From assembly GCF_020268605.1 (NCBI RefSeq), contig NZ_CP084222.1, positions 558,001 through 622,000 on the forward strand: a DNA stretch of 64,000 nt. The letters are read 5' to 3'. Origin of the DNA: Arsenophonus apicola. Its GTDB lineage: Bacteria; Pseudomonadota; Gammaproteobacteria; Enterobacterales; Enterobacteriaceae. Shown here piece by piece: positions 55,745-64,000 of this stretch; positions within the stretch are counted from its first letter, which is position 1; each line of letters opens with the position of its first letter. The translations under genes were made by a program, and so were the position numbers. Under the pieces are notes generated by a model. That model did not search any database. It saw only the letters and a program-made list of their open reading frames with translations, and had not been told where the DNA came from.

Positions 55745-55820
55745 GCCCGGATAGCTCAGTCGGTAGAGCAGAGGATTGAAAATCCTCGTGTCGGTGGTTC
55801 GATTCCGCCTCCGGGCACCA
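55745..55820 (+). tRNA. pheV: tRNA-Phe (anticodon GAA)
   Basis: 76 bases including encoded CCA. Acceptor GCCCGGA, D arm, anticodon loop TTGAAAA giving GAA, and T-loop TTCGATT. In E. coli pheV follows the mltC region and is a common island integration site. Here a distinctly AT-rich accessory block starts immediately downstream. No duplicated 3' end (attachment-site repeat) is found inside this window. Confidence 0.97.
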
Positions 55821-55837
55821 AGTTGCTAGCACAGTCA

Positions 55838-55865
55838 TTGAAACTGAGAGTTTCAATTATTTCTT
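55838..55865 (+). terminator. Rho-independent terminator after tRNA-Phe
   Basis: 8-bp stem TTGAAACT/AGTTTCAA (55838-55845, 55849-55856) with a 3-base loop, then TTATTTCTT. The T-run overlaps the end of the convergent toxin-like gene. Confidence 0.8.
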
Positions 55866-58800
55866 AAAATTATCCTCGATTAAGTATTCGTTTAGCGATT
55901 TAATCGCTTCCAAACTTTGCCCCATAAACTTATCCAACAAAATATAAGAATTACTCGTTAAAGAGATAACCTTTATCATAAGTTCAGCAAATTCATTTGC
56001 ATTAGTAATTTCTGTTGTTTTTAGCAACATATCCATTTTTGGGATTAGCTCTTTACCTAATTCAGCATTAAATCCATAATATTCTGGATGTAATAGCAAA
56101 AAATCATCTACCGTTATTTTCTTTGAAATTAATTTAGCCAACTCTACGATAAGAGATAATATTTTATCATCAACGCCATTCTCGAGGCTCTTTTCACTAT
56201 CAACTAATTTTTTTGTGTTTTCAAATAAAAGCAATAACTGCCGCCAAAACAAGTTATTTTTATAACTCTGTTCACTGGCAAGATTTAAATCATCATCACT
56301 AAGATAAACTCCAGCTTCATATATTTTAGCTTTTGGCGCTGATGGGAGATTATTTTTCACCAGATCTTTTTCTAATGAAAGAGGATGGGCGTTTACTTTT
56401 TTATTTAATTTATTTGCTAGCACTTGAGCGACGGGGATTGAACCCATTGCGCCAAAACAAGATTGCAACTCAATAGTTTCTACTTTTTGCCAGTTATTAA
56501 AACCAAGTGATTTTATGGCTAATCCTTCAATAATATTACTAAAATCCTCTCCATCCATATAATTTACTATGGTCGGTACTCCCTGTGCCTTAATAAATAA
56601 TGTATTTCCTTCCAAATTGAAAATGGAATCTTTTCCCAGCAAAGAATCTTGCCGTATTGCTTGTAAATTAACTGAACCTGAAATAACATTTGAGTTTTGA
56701 AATTTACCATTTACGATATCTTCAAATTGAGAAGCCGAAACAATTCCATTATATTTCTCTGTGTATATCCCAATGCGCGCCCCATGGCTAATAACAAATT
56801 GACCCTCACCTAGACTCACCATCATACTTTTTAATTCATAATCCGTACCATAAAAAGCCACTAAGCGACCAGGTGGTAATTCTGCTAATGATATAACGCT
56901 GTTCATGTCTATTAGTTTTGTATTCTTATTGTCTATTAGCTTTATATTTGTTAATAAATTTTTAATACTTTTTTTATTATTACCAGTGGTACAGAGCGCT
57001 TTGAGATCTTGATAAAAAATTGTTGCCTGCTCATCAGTTAATTCATTAGCTTGTTTTAAAATTTTTGTCATATATTCTGGTAATTCTAAAACTTCATCTT
57101 TTAAAGATTGCTCAACAACCTCATTAATTGAGTTGTTAGGTACTTGAGAACCGATAGCTTGACCGGCATATATTTTTAGTTTATCTGATGGCATACCAAA
57201 TCGTTCTAACTGACCTTCAACAAATTGGCCAATTTGTTCTGCCATAATAATACCATTGTTATTTATAAGAGAAGCACATAATTTATTATTCTCTAAACTA
57301 GAAAATAAACCATTGCCTAAACTAATCATCATAGAAATAAGCTTCCCTTCCTCAGTATTTAAAAATACAATTTCTCCTGGTTTAACAAGTAATAATTCAT
57401 CCATATTGTTAATTTCACGATAACTATGTAGTACTTGCAACCACAAGCTTTGACTATTTTCAATAGCCTGATTCTGTTGTATTCTTGACAATCCTTCTGC
57501 TAACTTTTGTTTATATTCTTTATTTATTAATAATTTAGCATTGTATAACACCTCAGAAATATAATTATTATTATCTTTTGGCAATTTATTATACCAATAC
57601 ATTTTATGTACTATATCCCGAATTGGATTGTAGTTAATTGAATAATTAATTTTGTTTTTAAAAACTCTTTGTCCTGACAGTTCATTTAAATACCAATCTG
57701 GTTTTGTTAATATTTGAGTTCCGTCAATAACTTCAGTAGCTGACATATATGAATATTTTTTAAATTCACTAGCCGCCATTTGCTCACCAACAAAATCTTT
57801 ATATTTAACAATACTATCGGCAAAAGCTAGCAGATATCTGTTTTTCCATTCTGATTCCTCTAAAATAAGTGGGCCATCTAAACTGGAACGGCTAATTTTT
57901 TTAAAGCGATGGGCTGTTAAGTCAAAAACATAATTTTTATCCCCTTTTTTGCCAATTACTGCAATATGGTTTATCGGTGTGTCATCCATTATATTATGCC
58001 AGATATATATACCTCGATATCTAATATCAGTCATTCCATGCTCGCTCATAAATTTTGTAATTGCGATCATTGATGTATCAAATTCTGCAGCTGGATTATT
58101 AATTTTTGCGGCAACTGAAGAAGTTAATTGAAGCTCAGTCAGATATTGAGCTGCTGGAATATTAATTGTTAGATTATTTGGATTGAATGCCGGTTTTATT
58201 TCCAGTAAAAATCGATTTTCATTTTCAATAGGGGTTAAACCAATATTTAATTTATTGTGTTTATGGTGAAAATCATTAGCTAACTTTGTGACTATATCTT
58301 TATCAAGTTGAAGAATTTTTCTATTAAATCTATATTTGACAAAAAGATTAATTGCTTTTACAGCGGCCACAGCGCTGCAACTAAAAGCCTCAGGAATTAC
58401 TGTGCCTAGAATTTCCGCCATAATATTCATTACCCCTTCGTTTAAATAGCGTTTATAATCAGCTTCTGTATCACTAATCGACGCTTGTAAAAATGAAGGC
58501 GTTGCTGATAAAACGCTACCATAGACAATCCCAGGGATATTACCCATTAAAAATGTAAAAAAAGTATAAGGAAATGTTATATCCTTAAATCGTTCAAATA
58601 ATTCAAATATTAATGCTTCATTATGGGATCTAATTAATATATCGGCTTCTTTTATATTAAAATTGATAATATCCTCAAATAAAAAAGAAAAATCATCATT
58701 TCCTCTAAATAATTTAAGTTGAGAAGGATTAATTTCACTGTAATTACTAACATGTTGTTTTATCCATAAATTTAATACATTATCATCAATAATTGAGAGT

Positions 58801-59066
58801 TTAAAATCACGAAAAGATGGATAACGAAGGCATTCCCCCGTCAGAAGAGATATTAATGCAATAGGTGTTTGTTCTGGAGCAATACTCTTTATAGTTTTAT
58901 CAATGCCAGTTTTTGGCCCTCGATCCTCATCAGGAAAAACCAATAATAACGGGTTATTCTCTAGCAAATAGTATAAAACATCCTTTTTATCATAAATGGT
59001 TAATACATGCTCTAAAAATTCATAAAACTGCTTTTTTATTTCCTGATTTTTTTTAATATGTTCCAT
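55857..59066 (-). CDS. Large toxin-like protein, 1069 residues, function unknown
   Basis: No signal peptide. Hydrophobic stretches at about 165-190 and 212-240 could be membrane-inserting. At 333-388 is a block of the type found in dermonecrotic-toxin and effector proteins: MTDIRYRGIYIWHNI, then INHIAVIGKKGDKNYVFDLTA. The cysteine usual before it seems replaced (AEFDTSM). Two related units of about 70 residues (about 546-622 and 716-790) share PGxxV...KLxSMMxSLGxGxF. At 820-885 a cysteine-protease-like block (ELQSCFGAMGSIPVAQVLA, Cys870) follows FIKAQGVP, where relatives usually have HG. Last gene of a three-gene cassette; AT-rich, horizontally acquired in look. I do not recognise the exact family. 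Confidence 0.6.
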   Translation of the reverse strand: MEHIKKNQEIKKQFYEFLEHVLTIYDKKDVLYYLLENNPLLLVFPDEDRGPKTGIDKTIKSIAPEQTPIALISLLTGECLRYPSFRDFKLSIIDDNVLNLWIKQHVSNYSEINPSQLKLFRGNDDFSFLFEDIINFNIKEADILIRSHNEALIFELFERFKDITFPYTFFTFLMGNIPGIVYGSVLSATPSFLQASISDTEADYKRYLNEGVMNIMAEILGTVIPEAFSCSAVAAVKAINLFVKYRFNRKILQLDKDIVTKLANDFHHKHNKLNIGLTPIENENRFLLEIKPAFNPNNLTINIPAAQYLTELQLTSSVAAKINNPAAEFDTSMIAITKFMSEHGMTDIRYRGIYIWHNIMDDTPINHIAVIGKKGDKNYVFDLTAHRFKKISRSSLDGPLILEESEWKNRYLLAFADSIVKYKDFVGEQMAASEFKKYSYMSATEVIDGTQILTKPDWYLNELSGQRVFKNKINYSINYNPIRDIVHKMYWYNKLPKDNNNYISEVLYNAKLLINKEYKQKLAEGLSRIQQNQAIENSQSLWLQVLHSYREINNMDELLLVKPGEIVFLNTEEGKLISMMISLGNGLFSSLENNKLCASLINNNGIIMAEQIGQFVEGQLERFGMPSDKLKIYAGQAIGSQVPNNSINEVVEQSLKDEVLELPEYMTKILKQANELTDEQATIFYQDLKALCTTGNNKKSIKNLLTNIKLIDNKNTKLIDMNSVISLAELPPGRLVAFYGTDYELKSMMVSLGEGQFVISHGARIGIYTEKYNGIVSASQFEDIVNGKFQNSNVISGSVNLQAIRQDSLLGKDSIFNLEGNTLFIKAQGVPTIVNYMDGEDFSNIIEGLAIKSLGFNNWQKVETIELQSCFGAMGSIPVAQVLANKLNKKVNAHPLSLEKDLVKNNLPSAPKAKIYEAGVYLSDDDLNLASEQSYKNNLFWRQLLLLFENTKKLVDSEKSLENGVDDKILSLIVELAKLISKKITVDDFLLLHPEYYGFNAELGKELIPKMDMLLKTTEITNANEFAELMIKVISLTSNSYILLDKFMGQSLEAIKSLNEYLIEDNFKK

Positions 59067-59101
59067 TTCAACAATATAACTATTTTGAATATCAGCAGAA
59101 T

Positions 59102-59593
59102 TTATTTCACTGATAATTTTTTTGTATATTGAGTGGGATATAAAGCACCTAATACTTCATCTAATTTATAATTGGTATTTTCAGATAACCATTTTCGCTC
59201 TCTACCTAGCAAAATATCACGTATAGTATATAGTTTTTCAACAGGCGGATGAATGTTATTGATAGCAGCATTCAATTCGGGATTAAATGAAGAAGCTTTA
59301 TAGCGAAATTCAACCAGATCATCTAAGCTAGTAGGATTAACATTATGCTCTTTACTTATTTTGGCTAAATATATTTCTAAATATTTTTCCAGGTTGGGCA
59401 TTTTTTCTTGTAGTTTATCTTTTTCTTCTTTTAATGAATTAATATTGTTGATGAAATCAATTTGTTTTTTTAAATTAATGGCTTCTTCGTTTAAATAATT
59501 GATTAATTCAGAACTAAATTCTACTGGAAATCTTATATTAACATTCTCTCGTTTTATTAGCGGAGAACTCATCTCATTTATATGTTGAGTCAA
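59102..59593 (-). CDS. Hypothetical coiled-coil protein
   Basis: Up to 163 residues. The first start is a TTG at 59593; an ATG at 59572 (MSSPLIKREN) is the alternative, and neither has a clear ribosome-binding site. Central region rich in Lys/Glu/Leu heptads (about 35-75: INSLKEEKDKLQEKMPNLEK) suggests a coiled coil. No known motif. Thirty-five bases before the toxin-like gene and 27 after the next gene, on the same strand, so probably co-transcribed; could be a partner or chaperone of the large protein. Confidence 0.65.
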   Translation of the reverse strand: MTQHINEMSSPLIKRENVNIRFPVEFSSELINYLNEEAINLKKQIDFINNINSLKEEKDKLQEKMPNLEKYLEIYLAKISKEHNVNPTSLDDLVEFRYKASSFNPELNAAINNIHPPVEKLYTIRDILLGRERKWLSENTNYKLDEVLGALYPTQYTKKLSVK

Positions 59594-59620
59594 ATAATCA
59601 AAAATAGTGAAAGTAGAATA

Positions 59621-60724
59621 CTAAGTATTGTTATTAGGAGCAGTATAACTATATATTATTTCTGTATTAATAATATCTTCTATTGATAATTCACCAAAGG
59701 CATGTTTATCAGTATCATAGATGGCATATATTTTCTGTAATGCATAAGTTTTAATAATATCCTGGGTTGGGTTAATATGATCAAAATGATATTTTATATT
59801 AAATAGTTTAGTTAATTGATCTATTTTATAAATCGATTGTAAGACTGCTTTTTCATCATTACTATCTGTATGCTGAAGTTCATAATTGATCTTTTGCTGA
59901 AAGATGTTATGTAAACTAAAACCGATAGGCGTAGGAGCTATCGCAGATAATTTACTATCAATATCAATTTGTAAAATTTTAACAAAATGATCATTAAGTC
60001 GTTCACGTCCTATATTTATTGATTTAGTAAAATCATCTAAATCTTTAATTAATTTTTCTTTTTGTCCATAAAAATCCTCTTTAGCGGCACTTAGATTTAA
60101 CTTATAAAATGTGGAAATAGCATTCTCTATTTTTTCCATTTTATCAATTACTTTAGAAATAGGCCCTAAATTAATGTTAAACCCTAATTGATATATATGA
60201 TTTATAATTGTCGATTTTTCAGCTAGAAATAAAATATCACGATAAAGTTTAATAGTTCTTTCATGAATGCGAATATCTTCTTTAATCATAAGATAAAGTT
60301 CATTTTCATCTTTAAGCACTGAAGCTAATTGTTTTTCATTTGTTATTTTTAACTGGAGGCAATATATTTGTTCTTTTAATCTTAAATATTCATTAGTATC
60401 TTTTATGCTAATTAAATTAGTAATATTATCTTTAGCCCGTTTGATTAAATTAATTAAAGCATCTGTTTGAAAATTTGGTTCATTTACTTCTTCTGGAAAT
60501 ACATCTCTTACTTCCCTTTCTTTATAAATACTCTTATTAATTAAATAATAAAAATTATCAGTATTAGCTATATTTTTTTCTAAATTAATTACCGTCACTT
60601 GTTCATCATTAACATTAACACTTTTTTCATTATTTTCAATTTTATCATATAATGTCTTTTCATCACTCAATTTATTATCAACATAAATATATTTTCCATT
60701 AGAACCATCATTTGATATTTTCAT
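59621..60724 (-). CDS. Hypothetical helical protein heading the cassette
   Basis: 367 residues, start MKISNDGSNGKYIYVD. Polar, mostly helical, with coiled-coil-like stretches around residues 95-175 and 195-245. No signal peptide, membrane helix, or catalytic motif that I can name. Very AT-rich codon use (many AAT, ATT, AAA) like the rest of the cassette and unlike mltC/mutY on the other side of tRNA-Phe. First gene of a run of three on the minus strand. Function unknown. Confidence 0.65.
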   Translation of the reverse strand: MKISNDGSNGKYIYVDNKLSDEKTLYDKIENNEKSVNVNDEQVTVINLEKNIANTDNFYYLINKSIYKEREVRDVFPEEVNEPNFQTDALINLIKRAKDNITNLISIKDTNEYLRLKEQIYCLQLKITNEKQLASVLKDENELYLMIKEDIRIHERTIKLYRDILFLAEKSTIINHIYQLGFNINLGPISKVIDKMEKIENAISTFYKLNLSAAKEDFYGQKEKLIKDLDDFTKSINIGRERLNDHFVKILQIDIDSKLSAIAPTPIGFSLHNIFQQKINYELQHTDSNDEKAVLQSIYKIDQLTKLFNIKYHFDHINPTQDIIKTYALQKIYAIYDTDKHAFGELSIEDIINTEIIYSYTAPNNNT

Positions 60725-61181
60725 TTATATTTTCCATGACTTTCACATAATTAATAATATAAAACTTTAGTATATATTATTATGTGAAATTTACAAAAAA
60801 TAACCAATTATATATTTCACAATTTTATATATGTTAAAAATATATTTTTATAATTTAGGTAGTTGCAAAAATAACAATACTCAAAAATAAATTAACGTAT
60901 GATAAGAGACGATTTTTTATTAAAAAACATCTATCTTCTATAAAATAATCTACTTTAGTTATGTCATATTAATATAAGCAACCTAAAGAGCAATGAAGGT
61001 ACGGTTATTATGGTCAAATTTAACGAAATAATAAATAGCAGTAGAATATTGCATAATCTCGCTTACATCATTTATCCTAGTCTAACTTTGTTATTAGCAA
61101 CTTAATTAGGTAAACGACCCAGCTGTTTCGAGTCGTTTCTATCATCAATTTAATATTAATAGATTTTATTTTTTACAACAT
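60725..61181. other. AT-rich spacer with a small hairpin
   Basis: About 457 bases. A 7-bp inverted repeat AAACGAC/GTCGTTT (61112-61118, 61132-61138) lies 44 bases past the RTX stop and may end that gene. A 31-codon plus-strand reading frame (61010-61105) exists without support. The promoter of the three-gene cassette should be here. Confidence 0.5.
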
Positions 61182-62108
61182 TTAAATCAAAATATCTTCG
61201 GCAAATTTGACTTCGCCGGTAATTTCAATTTTAAAATCCATTTGTCCATCACCATCATGATCTAACATTAGATTGGTCAAATTAGCTTCTTTATTATAAG
61301 CAAACAACAGCTCATTCTTATGATGCGTAAAACTATCTACTTTTTTAAACTCAATAACTTCATCACTAATTCTTCTAAAAATAGACATATCTATTTTATC
61401 TTTACCGCTCTCAAAATCAGTTATTTTATCCGCTGATTGTGGCAAAGAGTCAACGATTGATTGATAAAGAAAAATATCATTTCCGCTACCACCTAATAAT
61501 TCATCAGCACCGAAACCACCCATGATAAAATCATCGTCATCGCCACCAGATAGAATATCATTGCCAGCTCCACCAGATAAATTATCATTACCGTTACCAC
61601 CTTTTATAGAGTCATTCCCGTTACCTCCGGCAAGATTATCATCTCCATCATCACCGGAAAGGCGATCATTACCATCACCGCCCAAAAGAGTATCATCACC
61701 GTCACCACCGGCAAGGTTATCACTTCCGTCACCACCGTCGATATTATCATCTCCTGCACCACCTGCTATATTATCACTCCCATCTCCTCCAGATAAATCA
61801 TCATTCCCGTCATCACCGGATAAATTATCAGCTCCTGAACCACCGATTATCTTATCAGCACCAGCACCCCCAACTACCACATCATCGCCTGAGTTACTAT
61901 CTAGATAATCATCCCCATCACCTCCTGAAATAACATCATTTCCTGCTCCACCTAGAATACGATCATTACCGCCATAACCTAATATTTGATCACTTCCTGC
62001 ATTACCATATATTTGATCATTTTTTGCAGTACCTGTTAATATATCACTATTATCTGTACCATTGATGATATTATAAGTGGTATTTTTAATCTCTGATTTA
62101 TTTTGCAT
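61182..62108 (-). CDS. Small RTX (Ca2+-binding nonapeptide repeat) protein
   Basis: 308 residues. Residues about 15-205 are an almost unbroken array of GGxGxDxLx nonapeptides (for example GGAGNDVIS, GGDGDDTLL, GGNGNDSIK), expected to fold as a Ca2+-loaded beta-roll. The C-terminal 95 residues (FLYQSIVDS, DKITDFESGKDKIDM, LDHDGDGQMDFKIEI) match the serralysin M10 C-terminal module with its uncleaved type I secretion signal. No HExxH protease domain or other N-terminal domain exists, and no HlyB/HlyD/TolC genes are in the window. Secreted by an unlinked type I exporter is the likely route. Confidence 0.9.
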   Translation of the reverse strand: MQNKSEIKNTTYNIINGTDNSDILTGTAKNDQIYGNAGSDQILGYGGNDRILGGAGNDVISGGDGDDYLDSNSGDDVVVGGAGADKIIGGSGADNLSGDDGNDDLSGGDGSDNIAGGAGDDNIDGGDGSDNLAGGDGDDTLLGGDGNDRLSGDDGDDNLAGGNGNDSIKGGNGNDNLSGGAGNDILSGGDDDDFIMGGFGADELLGGSGNDIFLYQSIVDSLPQSADKITDFESGKDKIDMSIFRRISDEVIEFKKVDSFTHHKNELLFAYNKEANLTNLMLDHDGDGQMDFKIEITGEVKFAEDILI

Positions 62109-62591
62109 TAAATTTCGCCTCTATTTATCACCACAAAATATAAAAAATGAAAAATAATTATAGAAGAGCATATTATTTTAACCTTAAATAAAATCATAAA
62201 ATTTTCAATTAATTATTTTAACCCTAAAATTATAACTTACACTATTATTAATGACTTTATTATAATAGTCTTATCAGATGGTTAAATTTAGTTATTATTA
62301 ATAACTATCTTAATTTAATAGTATATCTAATTTTTATTTTCAATTATTTATTAATATAAAAAAACATTCATCATTAATAGAATTAAATCAAAAGAGTGAA
62401 TATATTTTCTTATGGCTACATTAAAGATATTAATAATAAATATAGTAGCTAATATTATTAGCTAATAATGACTCCAATTAGATATTTGTAATCAGTACTT
62501 CAATAAAAAAATATTAGCATCTTTTATTAGCACTGTGTTAAATTACGACAGTGCCATTTTATTGAGCAAACTAATTAATATTGCAAAATCC
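62109..62591. other. AT-rich spacer with terminator-like hairpin after the SopA-like gene
   Basis: About 480 bases, no gene. A 7-bp stem GCACTGT/ACAGTGC (62530-62536, 62548-62554) with an 11-base loop lies about 40 bases past the SopA-like stop on the minus strand, followed by TAATAAAAG; a possible terminator. The remainder (62110-62500) is nearly pure A/T and probably holds the RTX gene promoter. Confidence 0.5.
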
Positions 62592-64000
62592 TTACCGCCA
62601 TGCCGATGGTTGGATCTTTTTTAAAGTTCCATTACAGTGTTCTTTGGCATGTGCAATCATCATGTCCGACAAAAGTGCCGTACAAGTAAAAGCATTGCCT
62701 GTACCTAATAATCTATCTTTCCAATCATTGAATTTATCTTGACCAATCAGTGTATGATCTAGATTGTGAGCTTTTTCCATTAAGGCGTAAGCATAATATC
62801 TGAGCATTTGTGGAGAATCTGACTCGGTGCCAAAAATAGTACTGGATGAATAACGATTAAAAACGGTAGATAACGCCAATAGATGCTCAGCTTTTTCTCT
62901 ATCTGTACTTGATGTTAAATTGTATAAATTGATAATCTGGTCATAATTTTGTTTTTTTAAGCTATAGCCCTGTTGAAAATCAAGTAGAGGAGAGAAAATT
63001 TTAATTAATGCCTGTTGATGAGTGTCAGCTATGAGTTTTGTACTATAGGAATTGGATTTTATCGCCTCAAGAAAATATTGTTTATATTGGTGATTTAAAT
63101 CGAAGCTCTCTATTAATCGATTAAACGTTATCTGATTTTCACAATTAATAAACGGTGTGGCGAAAAGAGGAAAGTCTTGTTTATAACATTGGCTCAGATT
63201 GTATTCAGCCGGACTCAAACAGTTGCCATCCTGAAAAAGAACAATGTTATCCCATTTTGTGTCCCAATCAAGATGTAACATACGAGTAAAAATACTTTCA
63301 GAAACTACTAATACTCTGCCTGGTTTTGTTGGTGACAATAACAGATAATTTGTTGCATATTTGTCTGCCCAGTCTGCATTGCCTTCATAATCACCAAAAA
63401 TGTCTTTAATTTGACGGTATTGCAGTTGTTGCTCAATTTCAGGTAGTTTTAAATATTTTTCATACAGTTTATTCACAGCCGAAATCTCTATCACATTTAT
63501 GCCTGGCATTCTGGCCGCTAATATGGTTTGCATAAAAGCGCTATTAGCGTGTGCTGAGGCTAGTAAATGTGGATGTTGGTCGAAATAATTGAAAAAAGGC
63601 TTAATGAGTTTAGGATGAGACTCCAAGTTATTGAGTAGTTCTAAGGAAGAGTCTGTTAAATAATTCTCTATCAGTTTATTAATAAAATTGCTAATTTCTC
63701 GATTTTTTATAAAAGGGGGCTGCCCTAACACTTCTATCAGTGGTAGCCTGGCCTGTGCAAGATTAATGTCAGTACGGTCAAGGGAATGAATAAGTTGCAG
63801 CGCCAATTTAGTTTTTAATTCACGATATCTATCATCTATGCTATTAATACTAGTTAAAAAACTACCTTCTTCATGAGCAAAATGATTAAGTATCAAATCC
63901 AAGTTAGCGTCACTCCATTCAATAAATGGATTTAGTGAAAGTGTATTGTTTAAGAGCGCACCAGAAAAATCAACAGATATAATATCGACCCCCTCCAGAT
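62592..64000 (-). CDS. SopA/NleL-like HECT-type E3 ubiquitin ligase effector (N-terminus beyond window)
   Basis: 468 residues visible; the frame is open through the right edge, so the gene is partial. It aligns by eye along its length with Salmonella SopA: ILNHFAHEEGSFLTSINS, IFGDYEGNADWADKYATNYLLL, FNRYSSSTIFGTESDSPQ, and GNAFTCTALLSDMMIAHAKE. The FTC cysteine (codon 62682-62684) has 29 residues after it, exactly as Cys753 of 782-residue SopA/NleL. The first visible residues (GVDIISVDFSGALLNN) look like the end of a pentapeptide beta-helix, the domain preceding the ligase in SopA. Predicted to be delivered by a type III system and to ubiquitinate host proteins. Confidence 0.88.
   Translation of the reverse strand, partial: LEGVDIISVDFSGALLNNTLSLNPFIEWSDANLDLILNHFAHEEGSFLTSINSIDDRYRELKTKLALQLIHSLDRTDINLAQARLPLIEVLGQPPFIKNREISNFINKLIENYLTDSSLELLNNLESHPKLIKPFFNYFDQHPHLLASAHANSAFMQTILAARMPGINVIEISAVNKLYEKYLKLPEIEQQLQYRQIKDIFGDYEGNADWADKYATNYLLLSPTKPGRVLVVSESIFTRMLHLDWDTKWDNIVLFQDGNCLSPAEYNLSQCYKQDFPLFATPFINCENQITFNRLIESFDLNHQYKQYFLEAIKSNSYSTKLIADTHQQALIKIFSPLLDFQQGYSLKKQNYDQIINLYNLTSSTDREKAEHLLALSTVFNRYSSSTIFGTESDSPQMLRYYAYALMEKAHNLDHTLIGQDKFNDWKDRLLGTGNAFTCTALLSDMMIAHAKEHCNGTLKKIQPSAWR

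Noticed and set aside
55857..60724. The three cassette genes as pieces of one broken giant toxin gene
   Set aside because: Each has its own stop and plausible start with 27-35-base gaps, and no domain appears split at the borders; not excluded without homologue comparison.
61010..61105. 31-codon plus-strand frame with AAGG upstream
   Set aside because: Too short, no known motif, and in random-like AT-rich DNA such frames are common; kept only as a note.
61522..61908. Pro/Ser-rich open frame on the plus strand opposite the RTX gene
   Set aside because: It is the mirror of the Gly/Asp-rich nonapeptide codons on the minus strand; no ribosome-binding site and composition is fully explained by the RTX repeats.
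61450..62060. Tandem repeats resembling a CRISPR-like or satellite array
   Set aside because: The periodic 27-base pattern is the coding sequence of RTX nonapeptides with synonymous variation; there are no unique spacers.
47329..64000. A type III secretion apparatus or type I exporter in the window
   Set aside because: No gene here resembles needle, export ATPase, translocon, HlyB/HlyD or TolC components; only putative secreted substrates are seen.

Overview
The window looks like a chromosome segment of an AT-rich enterobacterium. The housekeeping proteins read as close relatives of Escherichia/Yersinia/Providencia proteins. The base composition is low in G+C, the spacers are long and very AT-rich, and there are gene remnants (recX, frsA). 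This combination fits Morganellaceae, most plausibly an Arsenophonus-like insect-associated bacterium. The assignment is inference from family resemblance; no 16S rRNA gene lies in the window.

Left part (1-16.4 kb), almost all minus strand: gshA (cut by the window edge), two tRNA-Arg and one tRNA-Ser with their own promoter and terminator, csrA, alaS, a decayed recX between alaS and recA, recA with a LexA box, then pncC-lplT-aas, aroL, proA-proB, crl, a frameshifted frsA and gpt. Next come pepD (+), dinB (-) with a LexA box at its start, an isopenicillin-acyltransferase-like (C45) hydrolase, and an exported glycerophosphodiesterase-family protein.

Middle part (22-47.3 kb): the complete Na+-translocating NADH:quinone reductase operon nqrABCDEF-apbE-nqrM (-), then an L,D-transpeptidase-family protein (yafK type), yafJ, gmhA, fadE, and the divergent lysA/lysR pair. 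A small accessory stretch follows: an exported metallo-beta-lactamase-fold protein with a DsbA-like partner, a DUF4354-like exported protein, and an orphan prepilin peptidase. Then come the conserved runs rsmE-gshB-yqgE-ruvX and yggS-proC-yggT-rdgB-hemW.

Right part (47.3-64 kb): conserved genes (yggN, glsB, yggL, trmB, mutY, yggX, mltC, tRNA-Phe) sit among virulence-type accessory genes. Between hemW and yggN is a protein whose N-terminus matches the SopD/SopD2 type III effectors (LWDRIKDFF signal). That unit is tandemly duplicated and followed by an unfamiliar C-terminus. To the right of tRNA-Phe is a very AT-rich accessory block. It holds a three-gene minus-strand cassette ending in a 1069-residue toxin-like protein, a small RTX (Ca2+-binding nonapeptide repeat) protein, and, running off the right edge, a clear homologue of SopA/NleL, the HECT-like E3 ubiquitin ligase effectors, with the catalytic FTC cysteine in the expected place. 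No secretion apparatus is encoded in the window, so secretion of these proteins must depend on genes elsewhere.

Together the window shows a conserved core (DNA repair and SOS, proline and lysine synthesis, glutathione, Na+ respiration, envelope maintenance) interrupted by host-interaction genes. The junctions between blocks are rearranged relative to E. coli.
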